This document shows, piece after piece, positions 36,963 to 47,066 of a DNA stretch of 64,000 bases; the first letter of the stretch is position 1, and each line of letters begins with the position of its first letter. Source of the DNA: Chitinophagaceae bacterium (GTDB lineage Bacteria > Bacteroidota > Bacteroidia > Chitinophagales > Chitinophagaceae); the NCBI GenBank assembly GCA_016720825.1, contig JADKJV010000001.1, positions 372,001 to 436,000 on the forward strand. The letters are read 5' to 3'. Under the pieces are notes generated by a model that had not been told where the DNA came from, did no database searches, and saw only the letters and a list, made by a program, of their open reading frames with translations. Made by a program: the position numbers and the translations under genes.

Positions 36963-37633
36963 AACTCCTCCACCTCTTCTTCCCCCACATTTGTCAATGC
37001 TGCGGCACCGACATCCTCTCCCCCCACTCCCACCTCTGCCTCCGCTGCCTCTCCCAATTACCCGTCACCGGCTTCGAACGCCTCCCCCACAACCCCGTTG
37101 AAAAAATCTTCTGGGGCCGTTTACCCGTCATGGATGCCTACGCCCAATATTATTTCAGAAAGCAGGGCATGGTACAGCATCTCATGCACCAGTTAAAATA
37201 CCACCAGAACAAAGAAGTGGGCTTGCAGCTGGGCCGCCTCATGGGACAATCCATCAAAACCTCCGGCCGTTTTCGCGCCAATGCATTAGTGCCATTGCCG
37301 CTTTTTAAAAAAAGGGAAAAGAAAAGGGGTTATAACCAGGCCACCATTCTATGTGAAGGCATTGCCGAAATCACCGGACTGCCTGTATGGAAAGATGTGG
37401 TGATCCGTCCGGAGCATACGGAAACACAAACGAAAAAGGGAAGGGTGGAAAGATGGAAAAATATTGAGGGGAAGTTCCTGCTGGCTAAACCTGAAAAAAT
37501 TGAGGGGAAGCATATCATCCTGGTGGATGATGTGATTACTACCGGGGCTACGCTTGAATCCTGTGGACAGGTGTTGTTGGGGGCGAGGGATTGTATGGTG
37601 AGTATAGCGGCGCTGGCTTATACGAGTAAGTAA
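36950..37633 (+). CDS. comF: ComF-family phosphoribosyltransferase-like protein
   Basis: About 227 residues. The zinc motif is CQCCGTDIL..HSHLCLRCLSQLP. The middle is MVQHLMHQLKYHQNKEVGLQLGRLMG and LVPLPLFKKREKKRGYNQATILCEGIA. The PRTase loop HIILVDDVITTGATLESCG is complete. ComF acts with ComEC in DNA uptake, possibly with PriA helicase. The start is uncertain: TTG 36950 (LWLKKLLHLFFPHICQCCG) lies inside the preceding palindromic repeat; the longer frame from GTG 36890 is all repeat sequence. Confidence 0.88.
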   Translation: MWLKKLLHLFFPHICQCCGTDILSPHSHLCLRCLSQLPVTGFERLPHNPVEKIFWGRLPVMDAYAQYYFRKQGMVQHLMHQLKYHQNKEVGLQLGRLMGQSIKTSGRFRANALVPLPLFKKREKKRGYNQATILCEGIAEITGLPVWKDVVIRPEHTETQTKKGRVERWKNIEGKFLLAKPEKIEGKHIILVDDVITTGATLESCGQVLLGARDCMVSIAALAYTSK

Positions 37634-37649
37634 TAATACAAAAAGTCGT

Positions 37650-37750
37650 CACCACATAGGCACAATAGGAAACTCTATGTGTTTCTAGGCGGGTTGTAAA
37701 GACTTTCCGGCTGTTCATCTAATATCTAATCTCTGATATCTAATATCTAG
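37650..37750. repeat. Partial CACATAGG repeat (copy 9) and ATCTAATATC words
   Basis: CACCACATAGGCACAATAGG with CTATGTGTTTC is a shortened copy; 37719-37750 repeats ATCTAATATCTAATCTC. It lies between convergent comF and the peroxidase gene. Confidence 0.5.
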
Positions 37751-38265
37751 TTCAGGTATTTCAGCACCTCATCACTCATCGGCTCCGTCTTCGGCGAAAA
37801 AGTAGCAATCAGGTTGCCATTCTCATCCAGCAAAAACTTCCCGAAGTTCCATTTCACCGGATCAGCAAAACCTTTAGCCGCCGCCTGCTCAGAGAGGTAT
37901 TTATAGATCGGGGCAATATCATCACCTTTTACAGACACTTTTTCCGCCATCGGAAAAGTAACACCATAATTCTTCGTGCAGAATTCCTTGATTTCGCCAT
38001 TGCTGCCGGGTTCCTGCGCGCCGAAATTATTAGCGGGGAAACCTACAATCACCAGCTTGCCCTTGTATTTTTCATACAAAGCTTCCAGGTCTTTATACTG
38101 GTGCGTATTACCGCAAAAAGAGGCGGTATTGACGATCATAATCTTCTGGCCTTTATACTTGGAGAAATCAATGGAGGTACCATCGAGGGCAGGTACATTA
38201 AAATCGTAGATGCTGCCGCCGGTAAGGGTGGCGGAGAGCAAAAGGGAGATGAGCAAAGTTTTCAT
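37747..38265 (-). CDS. Glutathione-peroxidase-family thiol peroxidase
   Basis: 172 residues with a short signal-like start (TLLISLLLSATLTGGS). IMIVNTASFCGNTHQYKDLEALY has the peroxidatic Cys in place of Sec; FPANNFGAQEPGSNGEIKEFC has the conserved Gln and a resolving Cys candidate; VKWNFGKFLLDENG has the catalytic Trp. It lacks the dimerisation loop, as in bacterial thioredoxin-dependent members. It reduces peroxides, probably in the periplasm if the signal is used. Confidence 0.92.
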   Translation of the reverse strand: MKTLLISLLLSATLTGGSIYDFNVPALDGTSIDFSKYKGQKIMIVNTASFCGNTHQYKDLEALYEKYKGKLVIVGFPANNFGAQEPGSNGEIKEFCTKNYGVTFPMAEKVSVKGDDIAPIYKYLSEQAAAKGFADPVKWNFGKFLLDENGNLIATFSPKTEPMSDEVLKYLN

Positions 38266-38351
38266 GACGTTTTTGTTTGGTTATTGTAACAATGAAATAA
38301 ATAGAATGTTCAGGGAGACTGTGAAATTAAACAATTCTCCCAGAAGAAATT

Positions 38352-38450
38352 CCAAAAAACAAATTCCAAATCCCAAACTGCTAACCTGTTGTGTTATTTG
38401 AACAAATTGGCAGGTTAGTATGAGTTTGTCGTTTGGAATTTGGGTTTTGG
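38352..38450. repeat. Word palindrome: CCAAATTC / GAATTTGG
   Basis: CCAAAAAACAAATTCCAAA and CTAACCTG on the left are mirrored by CAGGTTAG and TTTGGAATTTGGGTTTTGG on the right, forming a stem of about 35 bases around a TTATTTG loop. It sits upstream of the beta-helix lipoprotein. Confidence 0.75.
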
Positions 38451-38491
38451 ATTTTGGGATTTCCACTCTTTTATTTGTTATTTTTGGTACA

Positions 38492-39895
38492 ATGAAACTT
38501 TCCCGCATATATCTGGCTTTCACTGCATTACTGCTTGTATTTATTAGTTGCCGCAAAGACAGTTTCATTACATCGGTTGATGCTCGTTTGAATTTCTCCA
38601 CTGATACATTAAAATTCGACACCGTATTTGTCACCTCCGGTTCCACCTACCGCACGCTCAAAATATTCAACGACAATAACCAGAAACTCCGTTTATCCGA
38701 AGTAAAGCTGATGGGTGGTGCCGGTTCTGTTTTCAAAATGAATGTGGATGGTATTTCCGGTACCAGTTTCGGCAATCTGGAAATCAATGCCAACGACAGC
38801 CTCTATGTTTTTGTGCAGGTGAATATCAATCCCAATGCGGCCAACCTGCCTTATGTGGTGCGCGACAGTATTCAGATCAGTTATAATGGCAATACCCGTA
38901 AAGTGCAGCTGGAGGCTTTTGGCCAGAATGCGCATTTTTTCCGCAACCGGAAAATCACGGCCAATGAAACCTGGAATAACGACCTGCCGTATGTGATTCT
39001 TGGCTCACTTTTAATTGATACCAACAAAACCCTCACCATTAATAAAGGCTGCCGGATTTATATGCATGCCGATGCGCCGATTGTGGTGGATGGCACGATC
39101 CAGGTAAATGGCTTGAAGGACACGGCCGACCGGGTCTATTTTGCCGGCGACCGCCTGGATGACCCGTACAATGGTTTCCCGGCATCCTGGCCCGGGATAT
39201 ATTTCCGGGGAACGGCGAAAGACAATGTCTTTAATTACGCGGTGATCAAAAACGGCTACCAGGCCATTGCCACCCAGGATCCTTCCGTGAATGCCAACCC
39301 GAAAGTGACGCTGAACGAAACGATCATTGATAACAATTACGACGCCGGCATCCTGGCCATTAATTCAAGTGTCAGGGCCCGGAACTGTTTAATCAGCAAT
39401 TGCGGTAAAAACCTCTACCTCCTCAAGGGCGGCGATTACCAGTTTACGCATTGCACCGTGGTTACCTATGCGAACCGCTATCTCGACCACAAAGACCCCG
39501 TACTGGTTTTGAGCAACTATATATCTGTAAACAATGTCCCCGTCACCGCTCCGCTCAACGCCACTTTCCGCAACTGTATATTCTGGGGTGAAAATGGTTT
39601 AGTGGCCGACGAAGTAGCCGTATTCAAATCCGGCAGCGGCACATTCAATGTAAACTTCGACTACAATCTCTGGAAAGTAACCAGCAACCCGGCGGGTGTA
39701 ACAGCCACGCAGATCATCAACAACCAGGCGCCGCTGTTCGACAGCATCAGCACTTCACGCAACTATTATAACTTCAGATTAAAAGCCGGATCGCCTGCTG
39801 TAAATAAAGGAACGGCTTCTGCAACTACGATTGACCTGGATGGGAAAGTGAGACCGGTCGGTCTTCCGGACCTGGGATGTTTTGAACTGCAATAA
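38492..39895 (+). CDS. Parallel beta-helix lipoprotein (choice-of-anchor Q type)
   Basis: 467 residues from ATG 38492. The lipobox is LLLVFISCRK. After an Ig-like N-terminal domain (STDTLKFDTVFVTSGSTYRTLKIFND) come right-handed beta-helix turns (GSLLIDTNKTLTINKGCRIYMHADAPIVVDG, TLNETIIDNNYDAGILAINSS, ARNCLISNCGKNLYLLKGG). The closing SPAVNKGTA...DLDGKVRPVGLPDLGCFE is the choice-of-anchor Q signature. Likely surface-exposed; its ligand or substrate is unknown. An earlier in-frame start lies inside the palindrome and is rejected. Confidence 0.87.
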   Translation: MKLSRIYLAFTALLLVFISCRKDSFITSVDARLNFSTDTLKFDTVFVTSGSTYRTLKIFNDNNQKLRLSEVKLMGGAGSVFKMNVDGISGTSFGNLEINANDSLYVFVQVNINPNAANLPYVVRDSIQISYNGNTRKVQLEAFGQNAHFFRNRKITANETWNNDLPYVILGSLLIDTNKTLTINKGCRIYMHADAPIVVDGTIQVNGLKDTADRVYFAGDRLDDPYNGFPASWPGIYFRGTAKDNVFNYAVIKNGYQAIATQDPSVNANPKVTLNETIIDNNYDAGILAINSSVRARNCLISNCGKNLYLLKGGDYQFTHCTVVTYANRYLDHKDPVLVLSNYISVNNVPVTAPLNATFRNCIFWGENGLVADEVAVFKSGSGTFNVNFDYNLWKVTSNPAGVTATQIINNQAPLFDSISTSRNYYNFRLKAGSPAVNKGTASATTIDLDGKVRPVGLPDLGCFELQ

Positions 39896-39905
39896 TTTTA
39901 AAGGC

Positions 39906-40085
39906 AAACCACTAAGCTCACAAAGAATTCATTCATGATTGATGGAATAATTTTTCATCCACAACATTTCTTTTAATCGAAAAATCGAATTGGACACAAA
40001 GGAGCAAACGAAGCTGCTTATTGAATGTTTTTAACTTTGTGAACTTTGTATTCGGCTGTTTTCTTTGTGACCCTTGTGGTTAAAA
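39906..40085. repeat. dispersed CACAAAG-word palindrome, extended, copy 10
   Basis: AACCACTAAGCTCACAAAG on the left; CTTTGTGACCCTTGTGGTTAAAA on the right; the interior also holds TTAACTTTGTGAACTTTG. Confidence 0.65.
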
Positions 40086-40107
40086 TCCTAAATTGCATCT
40101 CTTCTTT

Positions 40108-41322
40108 ATGCAGTTTTCAGACATCATAGCACAATCCGCCATCAAGCAGCAACTCGCCGAGCTGGTTCAGCATAACCGCCTCAGCCATGCCCTGCTTTTT
40201 ATCGGCAAAGAAGGCTGCGGCTCACTGCCACTCGCGATCGCCTTCGCACAATACCTTACCTGCGAAAAAGTAAGCCCGGGCCGGAAACCGGTACAGGCCG
40301 GACCTTCATTGTTTGGAGAAGCAGAACCGGTTGCAGCCGGACCAGCACCTGTTCCCGCAGAAGCCTGCGGCCAATGCCCCTCCTGCCTGAAAGCCGCACA
40401 ACTCGTGCACCCGGATATCCATTTTTCCTATCCCACCGTTACCAAAAAACCGGGAGAGAAACCCGTCGCCACCGATTTTATCGTTGAATGGAGGGAATTC
40501 ATCAAACTGAATCCCTACGGTAACCTGTTTGAATGGATTGAAGCCATCAAGGAAAAAGAAAACAGTCAGGGAAAAATCACCGCTGAAGAATGCAATGACA
40601 TCATCCGCAAACTCAGTCTCAAAAGCTTTGAAAGCGAATACAAAGTCCTTGTGATGTGGATGCCCGAAAACCTGGGCAGCGAAGGAAACAAACTCCTGAA
40701 ATTAATTGAAGAGCCACCACCCAATACATTATTCATCCTCGTTACAGAAAACGAGTCGCACGTTTTGCAAACCATCGTCAGCCGCTGCCAGCTGATCAAA
40801 ATACCTTCTTTATCTATCGCAGAAGTGGAAGCCGCCCTCATCCAGCGCAATAAAACAGATGTAAACGTGGCCCGGCAGGTAGCACTTGTCAGCGAAGGCA
40901 ACTACCACGAGGCGCTGCAACTGGTGCAGCATGCCGATGAAGACTGGCAGGCCCTCCTCCGTGAATGGCTCAACGCCATCCTCAAAACCGGACCCCTGGC
41001 ACAAACCAAATGGGTGGACGACGTCAGCCGGCTCGGCCGCGAAAAACAAAAACAGTTCCTGCGGTACTTTAACCACCTGCTCGGACAAGCCCTCCGCCTC
41101 CGGGTGATGGGCGATGTACCCGGTCTCGGCGACGCCGAAAAAGATTTCGCCAGCCGGATCAACAAAATCGCGGGCATCGAACAACAGGAAGCCATCCTGG
41201 AAGAAATTGACAAAGCCTCCTATTATATAGAAAGGAACGCCAACGCCAAAATCCTGTTCCTGGCCCTGACCATTAAACTATACCATATCATTCAGGACAA
41301 AATTGTATTTTTGACAGAATGA
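40108..41322 (+). CDS. holB: DNA polymerase III delta-prime subunit-like protein
   Basis: 404 residues from ATG 40108. QFSDIIAQSAIKQQLAELVQHNRLSHALLFIG is the AAA+ start; the P-loop is degenerate (GKEGCGSLPLA), normal for delta-prime. The zinc-binding module has C (LTCEK) then a Pro/Ala/Gly-rich insert of about 30 residues before ACGQCPSC. LGSEGNKLLKLIEEPPPNTLFILVT and ILQTIVSRCQLIKIP (as LQTIVSRCQ) carry sensor and SRC motifs. It loads the sliding clamp. It precedes the RicT-like gene, a conserved neighbour. Confidence 0.93.
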   Translation: MQFSDIIAQSAIKQQLAELVQHNRLSHALLFIGKEGCGSLPLAIAFAQYLTCEKVSPGRKPVQAGPSLFGEAEPVAAGPAPVPAEACGQCPSCLKAAQLVHPDIHFSYPTVTKKPGEKPVATDFIVEWREFIKLNPYGNLFEWIEAIKEKENSQGKITAEECNDIIRKLSLKSFESEYKVLVMWMPENLGSEGNKLLKLIEEPPPNTLFILVTENESHVLQTIVSRCQLIKIPSLSIAEVEAALIQRNKTDVNVARQVALVSEGNYHEALQLVQHADEDWQALLREWLNAILKTGPLAQTKWVDDVSRLGREKQKQFLRYFNHLLGQALRLRVMGDVPGLGDAEKDFASRINKIAGIEQQEAILEEIDKASYYIERNANAKILFLALTIKLYHIIQDKIVFLTE

Positions 41323-41513
41323 GGAGAATTTGTGCCGGCAGTGTACAGGATTTGCAGCGTTTAGCCGGGTTTTTAAAGTAGCTTCCAAGGTTTATTCGAC
41401 ATATAAAACTTTCACAATCAAAGACTTGCAATTACAAGTCTGCCCGGAGACCAGCCGGCTGTGAATGCTGAAGCCACCCCCAGCCCGAATTCCCTTTCAG
41501 AAATTATTCAACA

Positions 41514-43064
41514 ATGAGTTGTACAGGTTGCAGTACTGCCACCGGCAGTAAACCCAATGGTTGCCAGAGCAACGGCGGATGTAGTTCCGGCGGGTGTAAC
41601 CGTATGAACGCATACGACTGGCTGCATAACCTGCCAATGAGTGATTTCAACAGTGCCTGCAAAGTGATCGAAGTGAGTTTCAGCCAGGGCACCCGCAAAG
41701 ATTTTTACCGCAACCCCAACTTACAGCCTTACGAAAAAGGAGACCTCATCGCCGTTGAAGGCGTGAGCGGTTTTGACGTCGGCGAAGTATCCCTCACCGG
41801 GGAAATCGTCCGCCTCCAGATGCGCAAAAGGAACGTGAAAGAAGATAACCCGGAAATGAAAAAGGTGCTGCGCCGCGCCACCGACCGGGATATCGAACAA
41901 CTTAAGATTAATAAAGCCCGCGAACCGGAAGCAGTCATCCGCAGCCGCGCCATCGCCCGCCAGCTGAAACTGGATATGAAGATCAGCCAGGTGGAAATGC
42001 AGGCCGACGGACGCAAAGCCACATTCTTTTATATAGCCGATGGCCGCGTTGACTTCCGCGAACTGATTAAAGTATACGCTTCCGAATTCAAAGTGAAAGT
42101 GGAAATGCGCCAGATCGGTGCGCGACAGGAAGCCGGCAAAGTAGGCGGCATCGGCAGTTGCGGCCGCGAACTCTGCTGCAGCACCTGGCTCACTGAATTC
42201 AAATCAGTCAACACCGCCGCAGCCCGTTACCAGAATTTATCCATCAACCAGACCAAACTCAGCGGCCAGTGCGGTCGTTTGAAATGCTGTTTGAATTACG
42301 AACTCGATACTTACCTCGATGCCCTGCAGCATTTCCCCGATAACTGTGATGTCATCGAAGTACAAAAAGGCCGTGCCTTCCTCATCAAGAAAGATATTTT
42401 CAAAGACCTGATGTGGTACACACTGCCCGATAGCAATAAACAATACCCGCTGACCATTGAGCGTGTACGTAAAATAAAATCACTGAACCAGCAAGGTGTC
42501 ATCCCCGATGAACTCGAACCTGTTGATGTGGTTTCTTCCAAACCCAAAGAAGCTGAACCTGAATTTGTGGAACTGGTTGGACAAATCAGTTTGCGGAGCC
42601 TCGAGAAAGCTGATCGCAAGAAGAGACAACAACAGCAACAACAGGGGAACAGGCAGCAGGGAGGCAGGATGCAGGGTGGCGGACAACAAGGTGGCCAGGG
42701 TCAGCAAGGGAACAGGCAGCAGGGAGGCAGGATGCAGGGCGGCGGTCAGCAAGGTGGCAATCAACAAGGTGGTGGCCAACAGGGCAACAGGCAGCAGGAG
42801 GGCAGGAAGCAGGGCGGTGGACAACAAGGTGGTCAGCAGGGAAACAGGCAGCAGGATGGCAGGAAGCAGGGCGGTGGCCAGCAAGGTGGTGGTCAACAGG
42901 GAAACAGGCAGCAGGATGGCAGGAAGCAGGGCGGCAGTCAACAAGGTGGCCAAGGTCAGCAAGGCGGCGGACAACAGAATCGTGGGCAACAACGGAATCA
43001 GCCCCGCAATCAGCAGAAGCCGAATAATCCGAATCCACCGAAAGAATCTTCAGATAACTCCTAA
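41514..43064 (+). CDS. PSP1/RicT-like protein with long Gln/Gly/Arg repeat tail
   Basis: 516 residues. The PSP1 domain (about residues 45-290) has VIEVSFSQGTRKDFYRN, KGDLIAVEG, FFYIADGRVDFRELIKVYASEFKVKVEMRQIGARQEAG (split motif), GGIGSCGRELCCSTWL and LSGQCGRLKCCLNYE, i.e. the Cys motifs of YaaT/RicT that bind Fe-S in the Bacillus Ric complex, which guides RNase Y. The N-terminus is Cys-rich (SCTGCSTATG). From about residue 365 to 500 the protein is only Gln, Gly, Arg, Asn, Lys and Met in repeated units. The tail is probably disordered and may bind RNA; this is an inference. Confidence 0.9.
   Translation: MSCTGCSTATGSKPNGCQSNGGCSSGGCNRMNAYDWLHNLPMSDFNSACKVIEVSFSQGTRKDFYRNPNLQPYEKGDLIAVEGVSGFDVGEVSLTGEIVRLQMRKRNVKEDNPEMKKVLRRATDRDIEQLKINKAREPEAVIRSRAIARQLKLDMKISQVEMQADGRKATFFYIADGRVDFRELIKVYASEFKVKVEMRQIGARQEAGKVGGIGSCGRELCCSTWLTEFKSVNTAAARYQNLSINQTKLSGQCGRLKCCLNYELDTYLDALQHFPDNCDVIEVQKGRAFLIKKDIFKDLMWYTLPDSNKQYPLTIERVRKIKSLNQQGVIPDELEPVDVVSSKPKEAEPEFVELVGQISLRSLEKADRKKRQQQQQQGNRQQGGRMQGGGQQGGQGQQGNRQQGGRMQGGGQQGGNQQGGGQQGNRQQEGRKQGGGQQGGQQGNRQQDGRKQGGGQQGGGQQGNRQQDGRKQGGSQQGGQGQQGGGQQNRGQQRNQPRNQQKPNNPNPPKESSDNS
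42640..42975 (+). repeat. Coding tandem repeat of the RicT-like tail
   Basis: Imperfect units of about 60 bases (GGGAACAGGCAGCAGGGAGG and variants) occur five times and encode QQGNRQQGGRMQGGGQQGG-type peptides. The opposite strand reads Leu/Pro/Ala-rich, an artefact. Confidence 0.85.
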
Positions 43065-45966
43065 GGCGCGGTAAATAGCGTCTTGTATTTTTCCACGGAT
43101 ACCTAATTGGGAAAGTTTACCATTATCACGCGTAGGATTCACGCGGTTGGAAAGAAATACATATACCAGATTTATATTTTGGATCTACCCATACACAGGT
43201 ACCGGTGAAACCGGTATGTCCGAATGTTTCAGGAGATACCAATGTGGAAGGATAAGGATCCTTGCGGATGGTATTATCTTTTTCAGGTTTATCGAAACCA
43301 TAACCCCGGCGGCTGACACGGCTGTGATACGCGGTAAATAATTTTACTGTGGATGAATCGAGGTAACGACGTCCATTGAATTCCCCTTTATTCAGCAACA
43401 TCTGGTATAACATGGCCAGGTCATACGCATCGGAAAATAATCCGGCGTGACCGGCAACACCACCGAGCATCGCGGCGCCTTCATCATGCACATCTCCCTG
43501 CATCGTCTGGCGGCGAAAACCTTTTTCCATTTCAGTAGGCACCATGCGGGTAACCGGGAAACGGTTGCGTGGTTTGAAACCGGTGGATACCATGCCCATC
43601 GGCGAATAAAAAGTTTGCTGTACGTACTGGTCAAGTGTCATGCCGGAGATCTGCTCCACAATTTTCCCGAGGAAAATAAAATCGTTGTCGCTGTACACAT
43701 ATTTATTGGCAGCGCCCAGCGGGCTTTTCAATATGCGGTCGTTGATTGTATCGCCGTAATCATCCCGTAAATAAATATTCTCGGCCACGCGCACGCTGAA
43801 ACCCGGTTTTTGTTTATCAGAAAAAACGCGCGGATCAGGTACACCGGTTACCGGATCTATCACTTCTTTGAAAAAAGCGATAAAGGCCACTAAACCGGCC
43901 TGGTGTAATAAAATATCTTCAATCTTCAAATTGGCTTTATTGGTACCGCGTACCCAGGGCAGGTAATCACCCAGTTTTTTATCGAGACGCAGTTTGCCCT
44001 GCTCGTATAATTTCATCACAGAAACTGTCGTGGCAGAAATTTTGGTAACGGAAGCCAGATCAAAAATACTTTCTGCACCCATGGCCGGTGATTTGTCGAA
44101 GGTGTAATTACCAAAGGCTTTGTGATAAAGGATTTGCCCGTCGTGCACGGCAATTACCACACAACCGGGAAATGCTTTTTGCGCGAGTGCATCATTGACG
44201 ATTGAATCAATGGCAGATAATTTACCCATCAGCGGGTGCGGCATGTCTTCCTGTGTTTTGGCAATGCCAAAGCCAAACTTATACTGGCAAACAGAAACCG
44301 GCAGGTGGCCTCTTGCTTCGATTTTACCTTCCACCAGGTCGGCGGCTACGCGTTGTGTAATGGAATCATCCTGGTAACAGGCCAGCAATGAATAGGCATC
44401 ACAGAAATTTTTAGTGGCCAGTACATTGCCGAAAGTAAGTGTAGCGGTTTTTATAAAATTCAGGTTCTTGTATAAATCAAGTGCCGCAGGGGTAAGTCCG
44501 AAATTATCAGCAGGACGCAGTGAGTAATTATGTACACCAATAATAATGGCATCATACACGCCATCTTTTGGCACCTTCTTCAAGATATCAGCGGCTTTAT
44601 CTGCACCATCTTTATAAGAAAAAAGGAATACATCAGCACCTAAATCTTCTTTCAGGCGTTTGCCAAAATCGGTCAGCTCCGTTAATCCGATTCCCACATA
44701 AGCAATCTTTTTCCCTTTCTGCAGGGGGAATGAGAGATAATCCATGCGGGAAGCCGTGTTAGCGGCCCTGTTGAGTTCTGTAATGGAATTAGCCGCCACC
44801 TCTCTGCGGATTGCATCTGTTTTGGCATTGAGGTCAGCCAGCAGGTTATTGGTATCCACCCACTGGGTTTTGTTTAAACCAAGATTGTATTTGGATAAAA
44901 GTACTTTTTTCACTTTGGAATAGATATCATCCCAGCTCAGTCTTTTATCACTGATCGCTTTTTTTATAGCTTCAATAGATTCAGATACAGAAGCGGGCAA
45001 ACAAAGCATATCGTTACCCGCAATGATGGCCTCTACAGCAATCGTACCGCCCGGGAAATATTTGGCCACGCCTTTCATCTCTAATGCATCGGTGAAAGTG
45101 AGTCCTTCGAAATGCATACTGTCGCGCAGCAAACCCGTTACATTGTTTTTTGAAATAGACGTGGCCCGGTTAGCCGTATTATCAATTGCCGGAATGGATA
45201 AATGCGCAATCATTACACTCTGGATACCCGCATCAAATACTGCGCGGAAGGGAACCAGCTCCATCGACTCCAGTTGCTTCATGGTTTTGTTGATCACGGG
45301 AAGATCAAGGTGTGAATCCACATCCACATCACCATGACCGGGAAAATGTTTGGCGCAGGCCATGATCCCTACATCCTGCATGCCTTTCATATAGGCAATC
45401 CCGAAACGGGACACTTTATCCTTGTCCTCACCAAAGGAACGGTACCCAATCACCGGGTTATTGGGATTATTGTTGATATCCACCACCGGCGCATAGTTCA
45501 CATGCACGCCAATACGTTTGCATTGTTCACCCACGGCAAGTCCCATGCGGTAGACGAGGTTATCATTATCCAGTGCACCCAGTGTTAACTGGAAAGGAAA
45601 CTTGGCCACACTGTCGAGCCGCATACCCAATCCCCATTCGCCGTCAATCGTTACCATCAGCGGTGTTTGTGCGATGCTCTGGTAATAATTGGTCAGGTTG
45701 GCCTGTCTTACCGGACCACCCTGGAAAAAACAAAGAGCGCCCACATTATACTTGCGGATATCTGCTACTACTTTCGCTACATGATCCGGTCCCAGGTTTG
45801 AATGTGCCCGGATCACCATCAGCTGTGCAATGCGCTGGTCGTCGCTCAGGCTGTTAAATACGCTGTCCACCCATTTATCAGCAGGTAATTTACTTTTATA
45901 TTGGGCAAACCCTTTTGCGGGCATCAGGATAATCAACAGCAGTACAATACGATATATAATTTTCAT
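43050..45966 (-). CDS. Glycoside hydrolase family 3 and serine hydrolase fusion, frameshifted
   Basis: From ATG 45966: signal peptide IIYRIVLLLIILMPAKGFAQ. Residues about 30-380 are a GH3 N-acetylhexosaminidase-like domain with KHFPGHGDVDVDSHLDLP (the family's catalytic Asp/His pair) and FTDALEMKGV. A middle GH3 C-like region follows. A class-C beta-lactamase-like serine hydrolase runs from about 590, with SVTK (in FDLASVTKISAT), YSDNDF and HTGFTGT. The frame ends early, but removing one T from 43171-43173 gives YNLVYVFLSNRVNPTRDNG and a C-terminus of IYRALGVI, 971 residues. It would then overlap the RicT-like gene by 15 bases, tail to tail. Likely a periplasmic murein-recycling enzyme. Confidence 0.9.
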
Positions 45967-46109
45967 ATTCAGCATTTCTATATAGATTAAATGGCCTTTA
46001 AAATTAAACTATTCCCCATTTGCCTGCGCGTTAATTTTTGTACCTTTTACTAAGTCTATACGATCCTGCACCCCAGCATCCCTTTTTCTTCACCTCCAAA
46101 CTATCGACC

Positions 46110-47066
46110 ATGAAACAAGCATGTAGGTTGACTTTGTCAGTATGCTTTATACTGGCCAGTTTTCCCTTCCAGGCGGGTTCTCAAACCATCTCATCCCAAA
46201 AGGGTCTGACAACAATTTTGTTCCAGTTGCCGGAAGGATCAGTATCAGTCCGGTTGCCCCAGGATATTCGTCCGGGTGACCAGATTTCGGGTCAGGTAAA
46301 ACTGGAGCCGGCAGGCAATAATGAAAAACAAAGAACAAGAGCACTGGATGCATTGCTGAAACGCACGTTAAGAGTGGAAGACCCCGCAGATCCGGAAAAA
46401 GTTTCACAGGCACTTTTGAAAAAATACAAAGAAGAAGCTGGCGGAATCCGGCTGGAAGGCATACACCTGCCATTGATATTTTCCATTTATAAAAGCGGGA
46501 TGCTTGAAAAATCTGTCAGCCTGGATGCACTACAAAATACAGACTCTTTATTGAGCAGTGAATGTGGAATCCCTTCCCACATCATGTGCGCAACTATTCT
46601 TCCGATAAAAGGAGGTTTTGACGGCGATATGACGAATACAAAGTGCAATGTCAGCGGAAAACCGCTGGAAATAATTGCCGAATCCCCCCGTCAATGCGTC
46701 ATTAATTTTCCGGAAGATGCAAAAGACAAGCAAACATTTTCAATCCAGGAAAACATACAGCCACCCTGTATCCGCAAAATTTCAGGAGTGGATATGACAC
46801 TTAAACCTGGCAAAAAAACACTGCTAGGTGGGGAACAAACCACATTAGAGATATATGTTTCCGGCTTGCAGGACCTGTCCAAACCAGTCACACTAACTGT
46901 GACCAACCAAAGCACTACGATTATTACTATGTCAGGGGGTGAAAAACAGGTTATCACGATTCAGCCTGGTTCAGTTGGCACTGATGGTATATTCAGGCAA
47001 CAACTCACCCTCACAGGTATCAGGCGGGGGGAGTATTCGGTGAATGCTAATCTGGAGCTGCTTTAG
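46110..47066 (+). CDS. Secreted protein of unknown function
   Basis: 318 residues from ATG 46110. Signal peptide with SVCFILASFPFQAGSQ. The mature protein has GLTTILFQLPEGSVSVRLPQDIRPGDQISGQV, a helical stretch (ALDALLKRTLRVEDP), GIPSHIMCATILPIKGGFDGD and a C-terminal Ig-like part (QTTLEIYVSGLQDLSKPVTLTVTNQST). Four cysteines occur in the middle. No family recognised. It is divergent from the GH3 gene and isolated by the large palindrome downstream. Confidence 0.7.
   Translation: MKQACRLTLSVCFILASFPFQAGSQTISSQKGLTTILFQLPEGSVSVRLPQDIRPGDQISGQVKLEPAGNNEKQRTRALDALLKRTLRVEDPADPEKVSQALLKKYKEEAGGIRLEGIHLPLIFSIYKSGMLEKSVSLDALQNTDSLLSSECGIPSHIMCATILPIKGGFDGDMTNTKCNVSGKPLEIIAESPRQCVINFPEDAKDKQTFSIQENIQPPCIRKISGVDMTLKPGKKTLLGGEQTTLEIYVSGLQDLSKPVTLTVTNQSTTIITMSGGEKQVITIQPGSVGTDGIFRQQLTLTGIRRGEYSVNANLELL

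Noticed and set aside
42480..43038. Leu/Pro/Ala-rich reading frames opposite the RicT-like gene
   Set aside because: They are the complement of the Gln/Gly/Arg tandem repeat and have no signal or domain.
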